Shown piece by piece: positions 1-6,800 of a DNA stretch of 38,370 nt; position 1 is the first letter of the stretch; every line of letters begins with the position of its first letter. The position numbers and the translations under genes are program-made. The stretch comes from an uncultured Oscillospiraceae bacterium (GTDB lineage Bacteria; Bacillota; Clostridia; Oscillospirales; Acutalibacteraceae), in the NCBI GenBank assembly GCA_900547275.1, contig URGA01000010.1, positions 1-38,370 of the forward strand. The letters run 5' to 3'. The notes beneath the pieces are model-generated. The model had not been told where the DNA came from. It saw only the letters and a program-made list of their open reading frames with translations, and ran no database searches.

Positions 1-1619
1 AATACCCAGGAAGAAGAAACTTCCGTAAGAAGCCATAAAACTGGTTCTTGCATCATATCTGCATTCGGCAGTGCACTTAAAGCCCTCTTCTTCAATCATA
101 TCTGACAAGTCGCCGTAAAATTTCTTCTGTTCTTCGTCGTCTGCGTCCGTATCAAAACCATATAAGCATTTGATATTGCTTGCCATATCACCCAAGGCAT
201 TTTTCTGCTTATTATAAAGGTCTGTAATTTCGGCAGTATCATTAACCACAATGAAGTTAGTATCGGCTGCCGCAGCGGAAATCAGACCGTTACCCATAAA
301 TTCGCTGAGTGTTTTCTTAACTTTGTATTGCTTATCAAATACTTTAATCACATCATAATCAAAACTGTCTCTGTTTGAATAAATAAGAATTTCATTATTC
401 CCAAGAGTTTCGCCGGCGCCCATTGCCTTGTTGTAATCAGAAAGCGAAACGAACATAAGATTAGTTATATCGTCAACATCCATAAGCGAGCCGTTGTTGG
501 TAACATCAAAAGTATCGCCTTTTTCAATACTCGAAAAGCACAGATAAGTATATTCCAGTTCGTCTTTAACATTAAGTCCTTTGGCTTTTTGAAGAGACTT
601 TATCTCATTAAAAAACTGCTGGTTTTCTTTATCTGTTTCCTCATCGGAATAAACCACAAAATCTTTAGGATATCTTGTAGTAATAATATCCCCGCCATAA
701 GAGAGCCTGTTGAAGAAATAATAACAAGAACCATTGTAGAAAGAATACAGATATTAGCAAGTCCCACAGCGTTTTGCTTCATTCGGTAAATCATACCTGA
801 AACGCTTGTAAAATGCTTTTTGTTGTAATAATACTTCTTATTCTTTTTAAGAGTTTTAAGAAGCGCTATACTGCCGGCGGTAAACAACATATAAGTACCC
901 GCTATTACAAACAATACAGCAACAAAGAAGTTAGTAATAGATTTAAGAGGGCTCTCTGTTGTAATAGCAATATAATAGCCGATACCTAAGCAAGCGGCAC
1001 CTGCAAGAGCAATCAGCCACTTCGTTTTAGGCTCTTTTTCGCCCACCTTGCCGTCACGAAGCAAGTCAATGGGATTAGACACATTTATACTGTGCAGAGA
1101 ATTAAGATAAATCAAAAGAAAAATCACTGCAAAAAGGCCGATTGTTGAGACAATGGCTTTCCAGGAGACGAAAAAGCCCAGCGATATATCAGTATTAAGC
1201 ACCTTTAATATAAGCAGATACATCAGCTTATCCAGCGCCATACCGACAACAAAGCCGCCTGCAAGACTTATCAGCCCAACAAACAGCGACTCCCAAGCGA
1301 GAGTTACAGCCAGGTGGCGTTTTTCCATACCCAATATATTAAAAACGCCGAACTCTTTTTTTCGTCTTTTAATAAGAAAACTGTTTGTGTAAAACAAAAA
1401 TATGAAAGAAAATATTGCTACAATCCAACTGCCTAAAAATAAAGAGTATGTCAGAATTTGAGTACCTGCCATTTTTTCAAGGCCTGGATTGAGAGAAAGA
1501 GATTTGAGAATATAAAATATTGCCACCGTCATAATGCAGGTGATCATATAGGGCAAATACGTTTTGCCGTTTTTCTTTATATTGTCAGCGGCGAGTTTCG
1601 GAAAAAAGCTTTTCCTCAT
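1..1619 (-). pseudogene. BceB/FtsX-type ABC transporter permease, frameshifted and cut by the window edge
   Basis: This is the membrane subunit of a Bce-type (peptide-7 exporter) ABC transporter, a family that removes bacitracin-like or lantibiotic peptides from their lipid targets. Translation starts at the ATG at 1619, preceded by a GCGGGGA ribosome site; a TTG at 1640 is less likely. The protein begins MRKSFFPKLAADNIKKNGK, the usual N-terminus, and shows several hydrophobic segments. Near 697-700 the frame breaks: upstream reads ..SSTGSL, and the sequence YGGDIITTRYPKD continues only in the -1 frame. From about 697 to base 1 that second frame is open without a stop and encodes a hydrophilic stretch of some 225 residues, matching the large extracellular domain of BceB, then MASYGSFFFLGI, the next membrane segment. 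One missing base (probably a T on the coding strand) explains everything. It may be a real lesion or an assembly error. The gene overlaps the 3' end of the ATPase gene. Confidence 0.88.
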
Positions 1620-2379
1620 TGGAGTCCCCGCCAGTCGCAAGCAAAGTCAGCGTATCGGAGATTTTCTGATACATCTGCTCATTAGTATTTCCGCCCTTGT
1701 ATATCTGGTGAAAGACCTGACCGTCTTTTATAAACAGAACGCGCCCAGCATGGCTTGCCGCCTTTGTGGAGTGGGTAACCATAAGTATTGTCTGACCCTC
1801 ACTGTTAATATCATTGAAAATACTCAAAAGGTCATCTGTTGATTTTGAATCAAGCGCACCTGTAGGTTCATCCGCCAAAACAAGTTTCGGCTCAGTAATA
1901 AGCGCGCGGGCAACCGCCGCTCTTTGCTTCTGGCCTCCTGAAACCTCATAAGGGAATTTTTGGAGCAAATTTGTTATTCCCAGTTTCTTCGCAATGGGCT
2001 GAAGGCGGCTTTCCATTTCTTTATATTCTTTGCCGGCAAGCACCAATGGAAGAAAAATGTTATCTTTGAGAGTAAACGTATCCAGCAAATTAAAATCCTG
2101 AAAAACAAAGCCCAGATTATCTCTTCTGAAAGCGGCTATTTCCTTTTCATTTACGTCGGAAAGGGACTTGCCTTCCAGCAAGACCCGGCCGCTGGTAGGC
2201 TTATCAAGAGCGGCGAGAATATTCAGCAGGGTTGTTTTACCTGAGCCTGACTCGCCCATTATTGCCACATATTCACCGCGCTCAACGGAAAAGGACACAT
2301 TTGACAGGGCTTTTACCTGGTTGCCCCCGAAACGCGTTGTATAGATTTTTTGAAGACTTTTTGCTTCCAATATTGCCAT
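1585..2379 (-). CDS. BceA-type ABC transporter ATP-binding protein
   Basis: ATP-hydrolysing subunit of the antimicrobial-peptide transporter whose permease follows it. The 264-residue protein has Walker A GESGSGKTT near residue 42, Q-loop FQDFNLLD, signature VSGGQKQR, Walker B LVLADEPTGALD and an H-loop MVTHS, all intact, in the MacB/LolD/BceA subgroup. I chose the ATG at 2379 because AAGGAGG lies 8 bases upstream; the ATG at 2385 is only 2 bases from that site. The 3' end overlaps the permease start by about 35 bases, so the two are translated together. It has its own promoter region (2411-2479), as expected for bceAB operons activated by their response regulator. Cytoplasmic, membrane-associated. 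The exact peptide substrate cannot be read from the sequence. Confidence 0.93.
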   Translation of the reverse strand: MAILEAKSLQKIYTTRFGGNQVKALSNVSFSVERGEYVAIMGESGSGKTTLLNILAALDKPTSGRVLLEGKSLSDVNEKEIAAFRRDNLGFVFQDFNLLDTFTLKDNIFLPLVLAGKEYKEMESRLQPIAKKLGITNLLQKFPYEVSGGQKQRAAVARALITEPKLVLADEPTGALDSKSTDDLLSIFNDINSEGQTILMVTHSTKAASHAGRVLFIKDGQVFHQIYKGGNTNEQMYQKISDTLTLLATGGDSNEEKLFSETRR

Positions 2380-2410
2380 TTCCATGACCTCCTTGTTTCA
2401 TTGTGCCCTA

Positions 2411-2479
2411 ATTATAGCAAAACGGCTGAATCCCCCGAAATCGAATCGGGTGACATTTCAGCCGTAATATGTGACATTT
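2411..2479 (-). promoter_or_regulatory. bceAB promoter with tandem operator repeats and hairpin
   Basis: Read on the minus strand, the sequence AAATGTCAC occurs twice (2471-2479 and 2450-2458) at exactly 21 bases, two helical turns, ahead of a TATAAT box at 2411-2416. No good -35 box stands at the right distance, as expected for an activator-dependent promoter. A strong inverted repeat (ACGGCTGAA 2422-2430 and TTCAGCCGT 2457-2465, with an inner CCCGA/TCGGG stem) overlaps one repeat and may also end transcription of the kinase gene. The likely ligand is the adjacent OmpR-type response regulator; that is inference. Confidence 0.6.
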
Positions 2480-2491
2480 TTGCAAGATTGA

Positions 2492-3499
2492 TTATTCCAC
2501 TTCCAGATTTAGCGATTGCAAATCTATGGAAATTACCGTTCCTTTTCCTGGTTCTGACTGGGCGCTTATTTTATGGGAAAGCCTGTCTGCCGCTGTTTTA
2601 CACAGATAAAGCCCCAGTCCCGTTGATTTCTTATCGGAACGGCCGTTGTAGCCCGTAAATCCTTTTTCAAAAATTCTCGGCAAGTCCTCCGGGGCAATTC
2701 CTATACCTGTGTCCGCTATTTTCAAAACTTTCTCAGGAGTAACGGTAATCGTTACCGAGCCTTCATGGGTATACTTTATACAGTTTGACAGCACCTGCTC
2801 AATTATAAAAAGAAGCCATTTTTCGTCTGTAATAACTTTTACGGAAACGGGACTGTAATCAAGTCGTATTCTGCGGCGGACAAACTGGGGAGCAAATTTA
2901 TGGATTGCCTGGCGAATAATGCTGTCCAAATCATACTCTTTGAAAACATAATCGGAAGCTTCACTGCCTAATCTCATATAACTAAGCACCATTTCAACAT
3001 ACTGCTCAACTCTGAACAGCTCAGCTGAAATCTCACGGTGTTCGTCAGTATCTTCGCCCTGGAGCACCATCCTCATTACTGAAATGGGCGTTTTTATCTG
3101 GTGGGCCCACGTTATATAGTAGTCGATACTGTCGTTCCATTTTGTCTGCCATTGTGTAACTGTCAAATCAAGATTTTGCTTCAGTTCAACTATCATTTCC
3201 TGCAAATCGGCTTCGCAAAGCGTTTTAGGCTCAGGAAGTTCATCAGCAAGAATACTGATATTTTTAATTATTCGCTGTCTTTGGCGGTGTTGCTTCAGGT
3301 ACGATACAAAGCGCACCGATAACACAATAACCGAAAACAGCAGACACAAGCCCGCTGCGTACAGAACCGCCTCTATTTCCAGATTATAAAGCGAAAAAAC
3401 TACCGCAAAAATACAGACGAATACAATGAACATAACTAAAGACAATCTGTATTGCTTAATATACCATTTTAACACATGATACCACTTATCATTTTCCAA
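2492..3499 (-). CDS. BceS-like intramembrane-sensing histidine kinase
   Basis: Sensor kinase of the peptide-resistance two-component system. Of 335 residues, two membrane helices (about 19-38 and 43-65) are separated by only a few residues, so it lacks a real extracellular sensor; in this family the signal comes from the partner transporter. The H-box WAHQIKTP places the phosphorylated histidine at about residue 133. An N-box (EQVLSNCIKYTHEG), G1 (ADTGIGI) and G2 (STGLGLYLCK) form a complete ATPase domain. The start is TTG at 3499, supported by AAGGGG 8-9 bases upstream; there is no in-frame ATG nearby. It lies 15 bases after the response regulator gene, in the same transcript. It phosphorylates that regulator, which then should activate the transporter genes downstream. 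Confidence 0.92.
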   Translation of the reverse strand: MENDKWYHVLKWYIKQYRLSLVMFIVFVCIFAVVFSLYNLEIEAVLYAAGLCLLFSVIVLSVRFVSYLKQHRQRQRIIKNISILADELPEPKTLCEADLQEMIVELKQNLDLTVTQWQTKWNDSIDYYITWAHQIKTPISVMRMVLQGEDTDEHREISAELFRVEQYVEMVLSYMRLGSEASDYVFKEYDLDSIIRQAIHKFAPQFVRRRIRLDYSPVSVKVITDEKWLLFIIEQVLSNCIKYTHEGSVTITVTPEKVLKIADTGIGIAPEDLPRIFEKGFTGYNGRSDKKSTGLGLYLCKTAADRLSHKISAQSEPGKGTVISIDLQSLNLEVE

Positions 3500-3514
3500 T
3501 TCTTTTGCCCCTTT

Positions 3515-4186
3515 TTATTCAATAATATATCCGCTTCCGACCTTAGTTTTAATAAAATCGTGAAGCCCTGCGTTTTCCAGTTTCTTTCTCAGGCGGTTTA
3601 CATTTACGGTAAGCGTGTTTTCCTCAACGTATGAATCCATCTGCCAAAGCTTTGTCATCAGAGTATCACGGCTGACCACCTTGCCTTTATTTTCAAGAAG
3701 CGTCTGCAAAATACGAAATTCATTCTTTGTAAGATCAATGCGCTGGCCATCGAACGTAAGCGTTGTGTCATTAAGATTTAAGACGGCTCCTCTATGCTCC
3801 ATAACGGAAGTTTTACCGCCCATATCATAAGTTCTTCTTAAAAGTGCCTGTATTTTGGCATTCATAACTTCCAGTTCTATGGGTTTTGAAATAAAGTCGT
3901 CTCCGCCCATATTCATCGCCATAACAATGTTCATATTGTCTGACGCAGAAGAAATAAACACTACGGGAACGTTTGAAATCTTTCTTATTTCACTGCACCA
4001 GTGATAGCCGTTAAAAAACGGCAGCATTATATCAACGAGAACAAGATGAGGATCATACCGGGCAAATTCTGCTATTACATTTTGAAAATCTTTAACACAT
4101 TTCACTTCGTTTCCCCATGATTCAATGTGCTTTTTTATTGCGTCAGCCAGAGAAATATCATCTTCAACAACAAGAATTTTGTACAT
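3515..4186 (-). CDS. OmpR-family response regulator (BceR-like)
   Basis: DNA-binding partner of the kinase that follows it. The receiver domain (about residues 1-115) has the acidic pair in LVVEDD, the phospho-acceptor aspartate in LVDIMLP, and the conserved lysine in FISKPIE. The C-terminal winged helix (about 135-223) carries LTKNEFRILQTLLENKG and the wing YIIE end. I chose the ATG at 4186 (MYKILVVEDD): the GAGGG site is 6-7 bases upstream, while the ATG at 4192 sits directly against it. Expressed from the promoter at 4250-4279. By family knowledge it should bind direct repeats in front of the ABC transporter genes, and two such repeats are visible at 2450-2479. Confidence 0.94.
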   Translation of the reverse strand: MYKILVVEDDISLADAIKKHIESWGNEVKCVKDFQNVIAEFARYDPHLVLVDIMLPFFNGYHWCSEIRKISNVPVVFISSASDNMNIVMAMNMGGDDFISKPIELEVMNAKIQALLRRTYDMGGKTSVMEHRGAVLNLNDTTLTFDGQRIDLTKNEFRILQTLLENKGKVVSRDTLMTKLWQMDSYVEENTLTVNVNRLRKKLENAGLHDFIKTKVGSGYIIE

Positions 4187-4200
4187 TTTCATCCCTCTTG

Positions 4201-4226
4201 AAAAATTTTGAGCAACACTCAAAAAT
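4201..4226 (-). promoter_or_regulatory. A/U-rich hairpin with U tract in the regulator leader
   Basis: Between the promoter and the start codon of the response regulator the transcript can fold TTTTGAG-TGTTG-CTCAAAA, followed by five U residues, and the ribosome site lies immediately after. It resembles a weak intrinsic terminator. The stem is short and AU-rich, so it may have no function. Confidence 0.3.
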
Positions 4227-4249
4227 CATTTATTTATTCTCCAGTCTGC

Positions 4250-4279
4250 ATTATAGCACAATTTATTCGCCAGTTCCAA
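4250..4279 (-). promoter_or_regulatory. Promoter of the two-component system genes
   Basis: On the minus strand TTGGAA (4274-4279), an 18-base spacer, then TATAAT (4250-4255) preceded by TG one base upstream (extended -10). The position, about 65 bases before the ATG at 4186, fits the regulator-kinase operon. Confidence 0.65.
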
Positions 4280-4298
4280 CCAAACAGAAAAATAACAA

Positions 4299-4337
4299 AA
4301 AAGCAGGCAAGGGAAAACTCGCCCTAACCTGCTTTTT
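4299..4337 (-). terminator. Rho-independent terminator after the lipoprotein gene
   Basis: AAAAGCAGG (4299-4307) pairs with CCTGCTTTT (4328-4336), with an inner AGGG/CCCT pairing. On the minus strand the stem is followed by a U-rich run. It lies 10 bases after the stop of the gene at 4348. Confidence 0.8.
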
Positions 4338-4347
4338 CAAATTTCAA

Positions 4348-4875
4348 TTACTCTGCAACCTCAAAAGTTACCTGTGCACTGCCTGAACCGAGAGCTTTCG
4401 CTAAACCGTCAGCATTATCAATCACTCCAAGTCTTGTATAATCATAAGTCGTAGAGTGGTCTTCATAAAAAACTACCAGATAATCTGACTGATAGAGCAT
4501 CAAATCCCCGGCTTTAATAGTATCGAAAGAACTGGGGTCAGACGGAAAACTGTCAGGAAACTGATAATATTTTTCATTCCCATTGAGTTCCTGCATATTA
4601 ACCGTAAAAGGCATTCTTTCAACCAGTTCTTTTGCGGAAGCGTTGTTTTCAAGAGTTGCGGTAAAAGTCTTTGAACCCACTGTAATTTTTATTTTTTGCT
4701 CAGTGCTCATATCATTTTTCGTCTCAGTCTCAGTTTCAGTCTCGTTCATTTCGGTACTGCTTTTGCCTTCAGTACTTTCTGAAAATGCTTCTGTGCTTCG
4801 CTCAGACTGGCTTTGGGCGGCACATCCGCTCAAAATTAACATAACAAGAATTACTGCTGATAAAACTCTTTTCAA
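4348..4875 (-). CDS. Lipoprotein with a cyclophilin-like domain
   Basis: A secreted, lipid-anchored protein of about 175 residues. The signal peptide ends in a lipobox, LILSGCAAQ, followed by a Ser/Glu/Thr-rich linker with a TETETE run. The last 110 or so residues (KIKITVGSKTFTATLENN.. to ..VTFEVAE) match, from memory, the cyclophilin-like domain common in small Clostridia proteins, with NGNEKYYQFP, AGDLMLY and the YTRLG turn. No peptidyl-prolyl isomerase activity is established for these. I prefer the TTG at 4875 (MKRVLSAVIL), with AGGTGA 5 bases before it; the GTG at 4884 has no ribosome site. It follows the acetyltransferase gene by under 20 bases, so both share a transcript. Function unknown. 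Confidence 0.8.
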   Translation of the reverse strand: MKRVLSAVILVMLILSGCAAQSQSERSTEAFSESTEGKSSTEMNETETETETKNDMSTEQKIKITVGSKTFTATLENNASAKELVERMPFTVNMQELNGNEKYYQFPDSFPSDPSSFDTIKAGDLMLYQSDYLVVFYEDHSTTYDYTRLGVIDNADGLAKALGSGSAQVTFEVAE

Positions 4876-4893
4876 AGCAATCACCTGTCTCGC

Positions 4894-5460
4894 TTATTTT
4901 ATCGCTTTTATAAATTTGGCAGGCACACCGCCGACAACGGTATTTTCAGGAACGTCCCGCGTTACCACAGCGCCCGCCGCTATAACTGCCCCGTCGCCGA
5001 CTGTAACACCCGGCAGAACAACTGAATTGGCGCCTATCCAAACGTTTTTTCCAATATGAATGGGCTTAGGAAGCATTGAAGAACGAGTTTCAGGCGACAG
5101 ATCATGATTAAGTGTTGCCAGCACAACGTTATGGCCGATAAGCGCGCCGTCGTCTATAAATATTCCGCCCTGGTCCTGAAATTTACAGCCCATGTTTATA
5201 AACACGTTTTTTCCTACGGTTATATTTTTTCCGCAGTCGGTATAAAACGGCGGAAACATACCGAATGTTTCGTCTACCGGTTTGCCGATAATTTTTGAAA
5301 AAATATAGCGTATTTCTTCAGGCGTATGATATGAATTATTCAGTTCGGCAGTAAGCCGCAGAGCCTCCTGGGAAACAGAGTGCATAAACATATGGGTTGG
5401 CGACCCGGCTTCAATATGACTGCCGGAGTTAAGTTTTTCCAAATATTCGTTAATATCCAT
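4894..5460 (-). CDS. Hexapeptide-repeat sugar O-acetyltransferase (maltose/galactoside acetyltransferase type)
   Basis: A 188-residue trimeric left-handed beta-helix acetyltransferase that moves acetyl from acetyl-CoA to a sugar hydroxyl. The N-terminal helical part (1-60) leads into hexapeptide turns from about residue 75: TVGKNVFINMGCKFQD, IGHNVVLATLNHD with the catalytic histidine, then IGKNVWIGANSVVLPGVTVGDGAVIAAGAVVTRDVPENTVVGGVPAK, the classic C-terminal coil. The length fits LacA/Maa. The start at 5460 has AAGGAGA 8 bases upstream. It is divergent from a LysR gene and co-transcribed with the downstream lipoprotein; the LysR protein is the likely controller. The true acceptor is unknown; the LacA/Maa label gives only the class. 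Confidence 0.9.
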   Translation of the reverse strand: MDINEYLEKLNSGSHIEAGSPTHMFMHSVSQEALRLTAELNNSYHTPEEIRYIFSKIIGKPVDETFGMFPPFYTDCGKNITVGKNVFINMGCKFQDQGGIFIDDGALIGHNVVLATLNHDLSPETRSSMLPKPIHIGKNVWIGANSVVLPGVTVGDGAVIAAGAVVTRDVPENTVVGGVPAKFIKAIK

Positions 5461-5523
5461 TAATCATCTCTCCTTATCTAATATAATTATATCCCCAATC
5501 AGTAAAATAGCAAATACTTATCA

Positions 5524-5570
5524 ATTATCATTTACCATAGTTGACAGGAATGATAATGAAAATATATAAT
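5524..5570 (+). promoter_or_regulatory. lysR promoter and inverted-repeat operator in the divergent region
   Basis: TTGACA (5541-5546), 18 bases, TATAAT (5565-5570) form a consensus promoter for the LysR gene with a very short leader. The inverted repeat ATTATCATT (5524-5532) and AATGATAAT (5549-5557) straddles the -35 box, as expected for LysR autoregulation. A possible opposite promoter (TTGCTA, 16 bases, TATAAT on the minus strand) lies closer to the acetyltransferase. Confidence 0.6.
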
Positions 5571-5588
5571 CAAAAAAGGAGGAAAGCC

Positions 5589-6467
5589 ATGGAACTTAGA
5601 GTATTGAAATATTTCATTGAAGTTGCAAGGGAAGAAAACATAACAGCCGCGGCAAACAAACTTCATCTTACCCAGCCGACGCTTTCAAAACAGCTTATGG
5701 CGCTGGAAGATGAACTTGGAAAGCAACTATTTATTCGCGGAAAGAGAAAAATAACGCTGACAGCGGATGGGGTTTATCTTTTTAACCGTGCCAAAGAGAT
5801 AGTTGATTTAGCCGAAAAGACAGAGGCAGATTTAAAAGCCAGCGATAAGATTATTGAGGGAAGCGTTGCCATCGGCGGCGGAGAAACAAACACCGTAAAG
5901 TACGTTGCTAAAGCCGCAAAACGTATTCGAAACGAATACCCGAAAATAAGTTTTGACATTTTCAGCGGAAACGGAGAAAACGTTGCCCAATGGCTGGACA
6001 AAGGGCTGGTTGATTTCGGCTTATTCGTCGGCAGTACGGATTTAAAAAGATACGACTATATAAAACTGCCCGAAAGCAACACATGGGGACTGCTTATAAA
6101 AAAAGATGATCCCCTGGCTGAAAACGAGTTTATAACGCCGAAAATGCTAAAATATATTCCCCTTTTGTGTTCCCGCCAGGTACTTATCCAAAACGAAATG
6201 ACGGGATGGCTTGGAATAAGCCCTGAAAAACTGAATATCGTTGCCACTTATAATTTAATATATAACGCCTCAGTTATGGTAGAACAGGGAATGGGCTGTG
6301 CCCTGGCTATTGACGGTTTGATAAATACGGGAAGCGACAGCACCTTATGCTTCAGACCGCTGAAGCCGTCTTTAAAAGCAGACGTTATCATCGCCTGGAA
6401 AAAATACCGCTCATTATCAAAAGCGGCTTCAAAATTTCTAGAATTTCTCCAAAACGAAATTCTCTGA
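5589..6467 (+). CDS. LysR-family transcriptional regulator
   Basis: A 292-residue LysR regulator. The N-terminal winged helix-turn-helix (about 1-60) reads MELRVLKYFIEVAREENITAAANKLH then TQPTLSKQLMALEDELG and LFIRGKRKITLT, all canonical. The rest is the periplasmic-binding-like effector domain (about 88-290). The start at 5589 has AGGAGG six bases upstream; an upstream in-frame ATG at 5541 would lie inside the promoter. It is divergent from the acetyltransferase and lipoprotein genes, which it probably controls; the effector is not predictable. An inverted repeat over its own -35 box suggests autorepression. Confidence 0.93.
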   Translation: MELRVLKYFIEVAREENITAAANKLHLTQPTLSKQLMALEDELGKQLFIRGKRKITLTADGVYLFNRAKEIVDLAEKTEADLKASDKIIEGSVAIGGGETNTVKYVAKAAKRIRNEYPKISFDIFSGNGENVAQWLDKGLVDFGLFVGSTDLKRYDYIKLPESNTWGLLIKKDDPLAENEFITPKMLKYIPLLCSRQVLIQNEMTGWLGISPEKLNIVATYNLIYNASVMVEQGMGCALAIDGLINTGSDSTLCFRPLKPSLKADVIIAWKKYRSLSKAASKFLEFLQNEIL

Positions 6468-6570
6468 TAATAAATCGCAACAATTTATAAAGTTACATAA
6501 TCATTGCCGAAAAAGCAAGAAGCGAAGCTTACTGATTTGCAAGTTTTCGCTCCTGTAAGATAAAAACAAA

Positions 6571-6600
6571 AGAAGCAGTCAGTACTGACTGCTTCTTTTT
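6571..6600. terminator. Bidirectional terminator between lysR and tRNA-Ala
   Basis: A perfect 26-base palindrome (arms AGAAGCAGTCAGT and ACTGACTGCTTCT) is followed by a T run on the plus strand and by a T-rich stretch on the minus strand. It can end both the LysR transcript and the tRNA transcript. Confidence 0.85.
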
Positions 6601-6676
6601 TGGTGGACGTGAAGGGAGTCGAACCCTCGACCTCTGCAATGCGAATGCAGCACTCTCCCAACTGAGCTACACGCCC
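6601..6676 (-). tRNA. tRNA-Ala (anticodon CGC)
   Basis: A complete 76-base tRNA on the minus strand with encoded CCA. The acceptor stem GGGCGTG/CACGTCC contains the G3:U70 pair that marks alanine tRNAs, and the discriminator base is A. The anticodon stem CTGCA/TGCAG encloses the loop TTCGCAT, giving anticodon CGC for the codon GCG. The T arm has GGTTCGACTCC. It stands alone, not in a tRNA cluster. Confidence 0.97.
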
Positions 6677-6692
6677 GAATGTCAACGCAGAT

Positions 6693-6721
6693 ATTTTATC
6701 ACAATACTTAATCGAATTCAA
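6693..6721 (-). promoter_or_regulatory. tRNA-Ala promoter
   Basis: On the minus strand TTGAAT (6716-6721), 17 bases, TAAAAT (6693-6698) with a TG one base before the -10. The predicted start is about 10 bases before the mature tRNA. Confidence 0.55.
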
Positions 6722-6752
6722 CTGAAAACGGAAAAAATTTTCTTCAGACGCA

Positions 6753-6786
6753 TGAAGCGGCAGAAGTTAAAACTTCCGCCGCTTCA
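6753..6786 (-). terminator. Hairpin after the IPNTG surface protein gene
   Basis: TGAAGCGGC (6753-6761) pairs with GCCGCTTCA (6778-6786), with an inner GAAG/CTTC pair and a TTAAAA loop. The U tract on the minus strand is not adjacent to the stem, so termination may be imperfect. It starts 15 bases after the stop codon. Confidence 0.6.
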
Positions 6787-6800
6787 CGCAGGAACAAATA

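Noticed and set aside
690..705. Programmed ribosomal frameshift in the permease
   Set aside because: No slippery heptamer or following pseudoknot could be seen; a one-base deletion is simpler.
4583..5059. A 158-codon plus-strand frame opposite the lipoprotein and acetyltransferase genes
   Set aside because: It is antisense to two recognisable genes, has no ribosome site and resembles no family.
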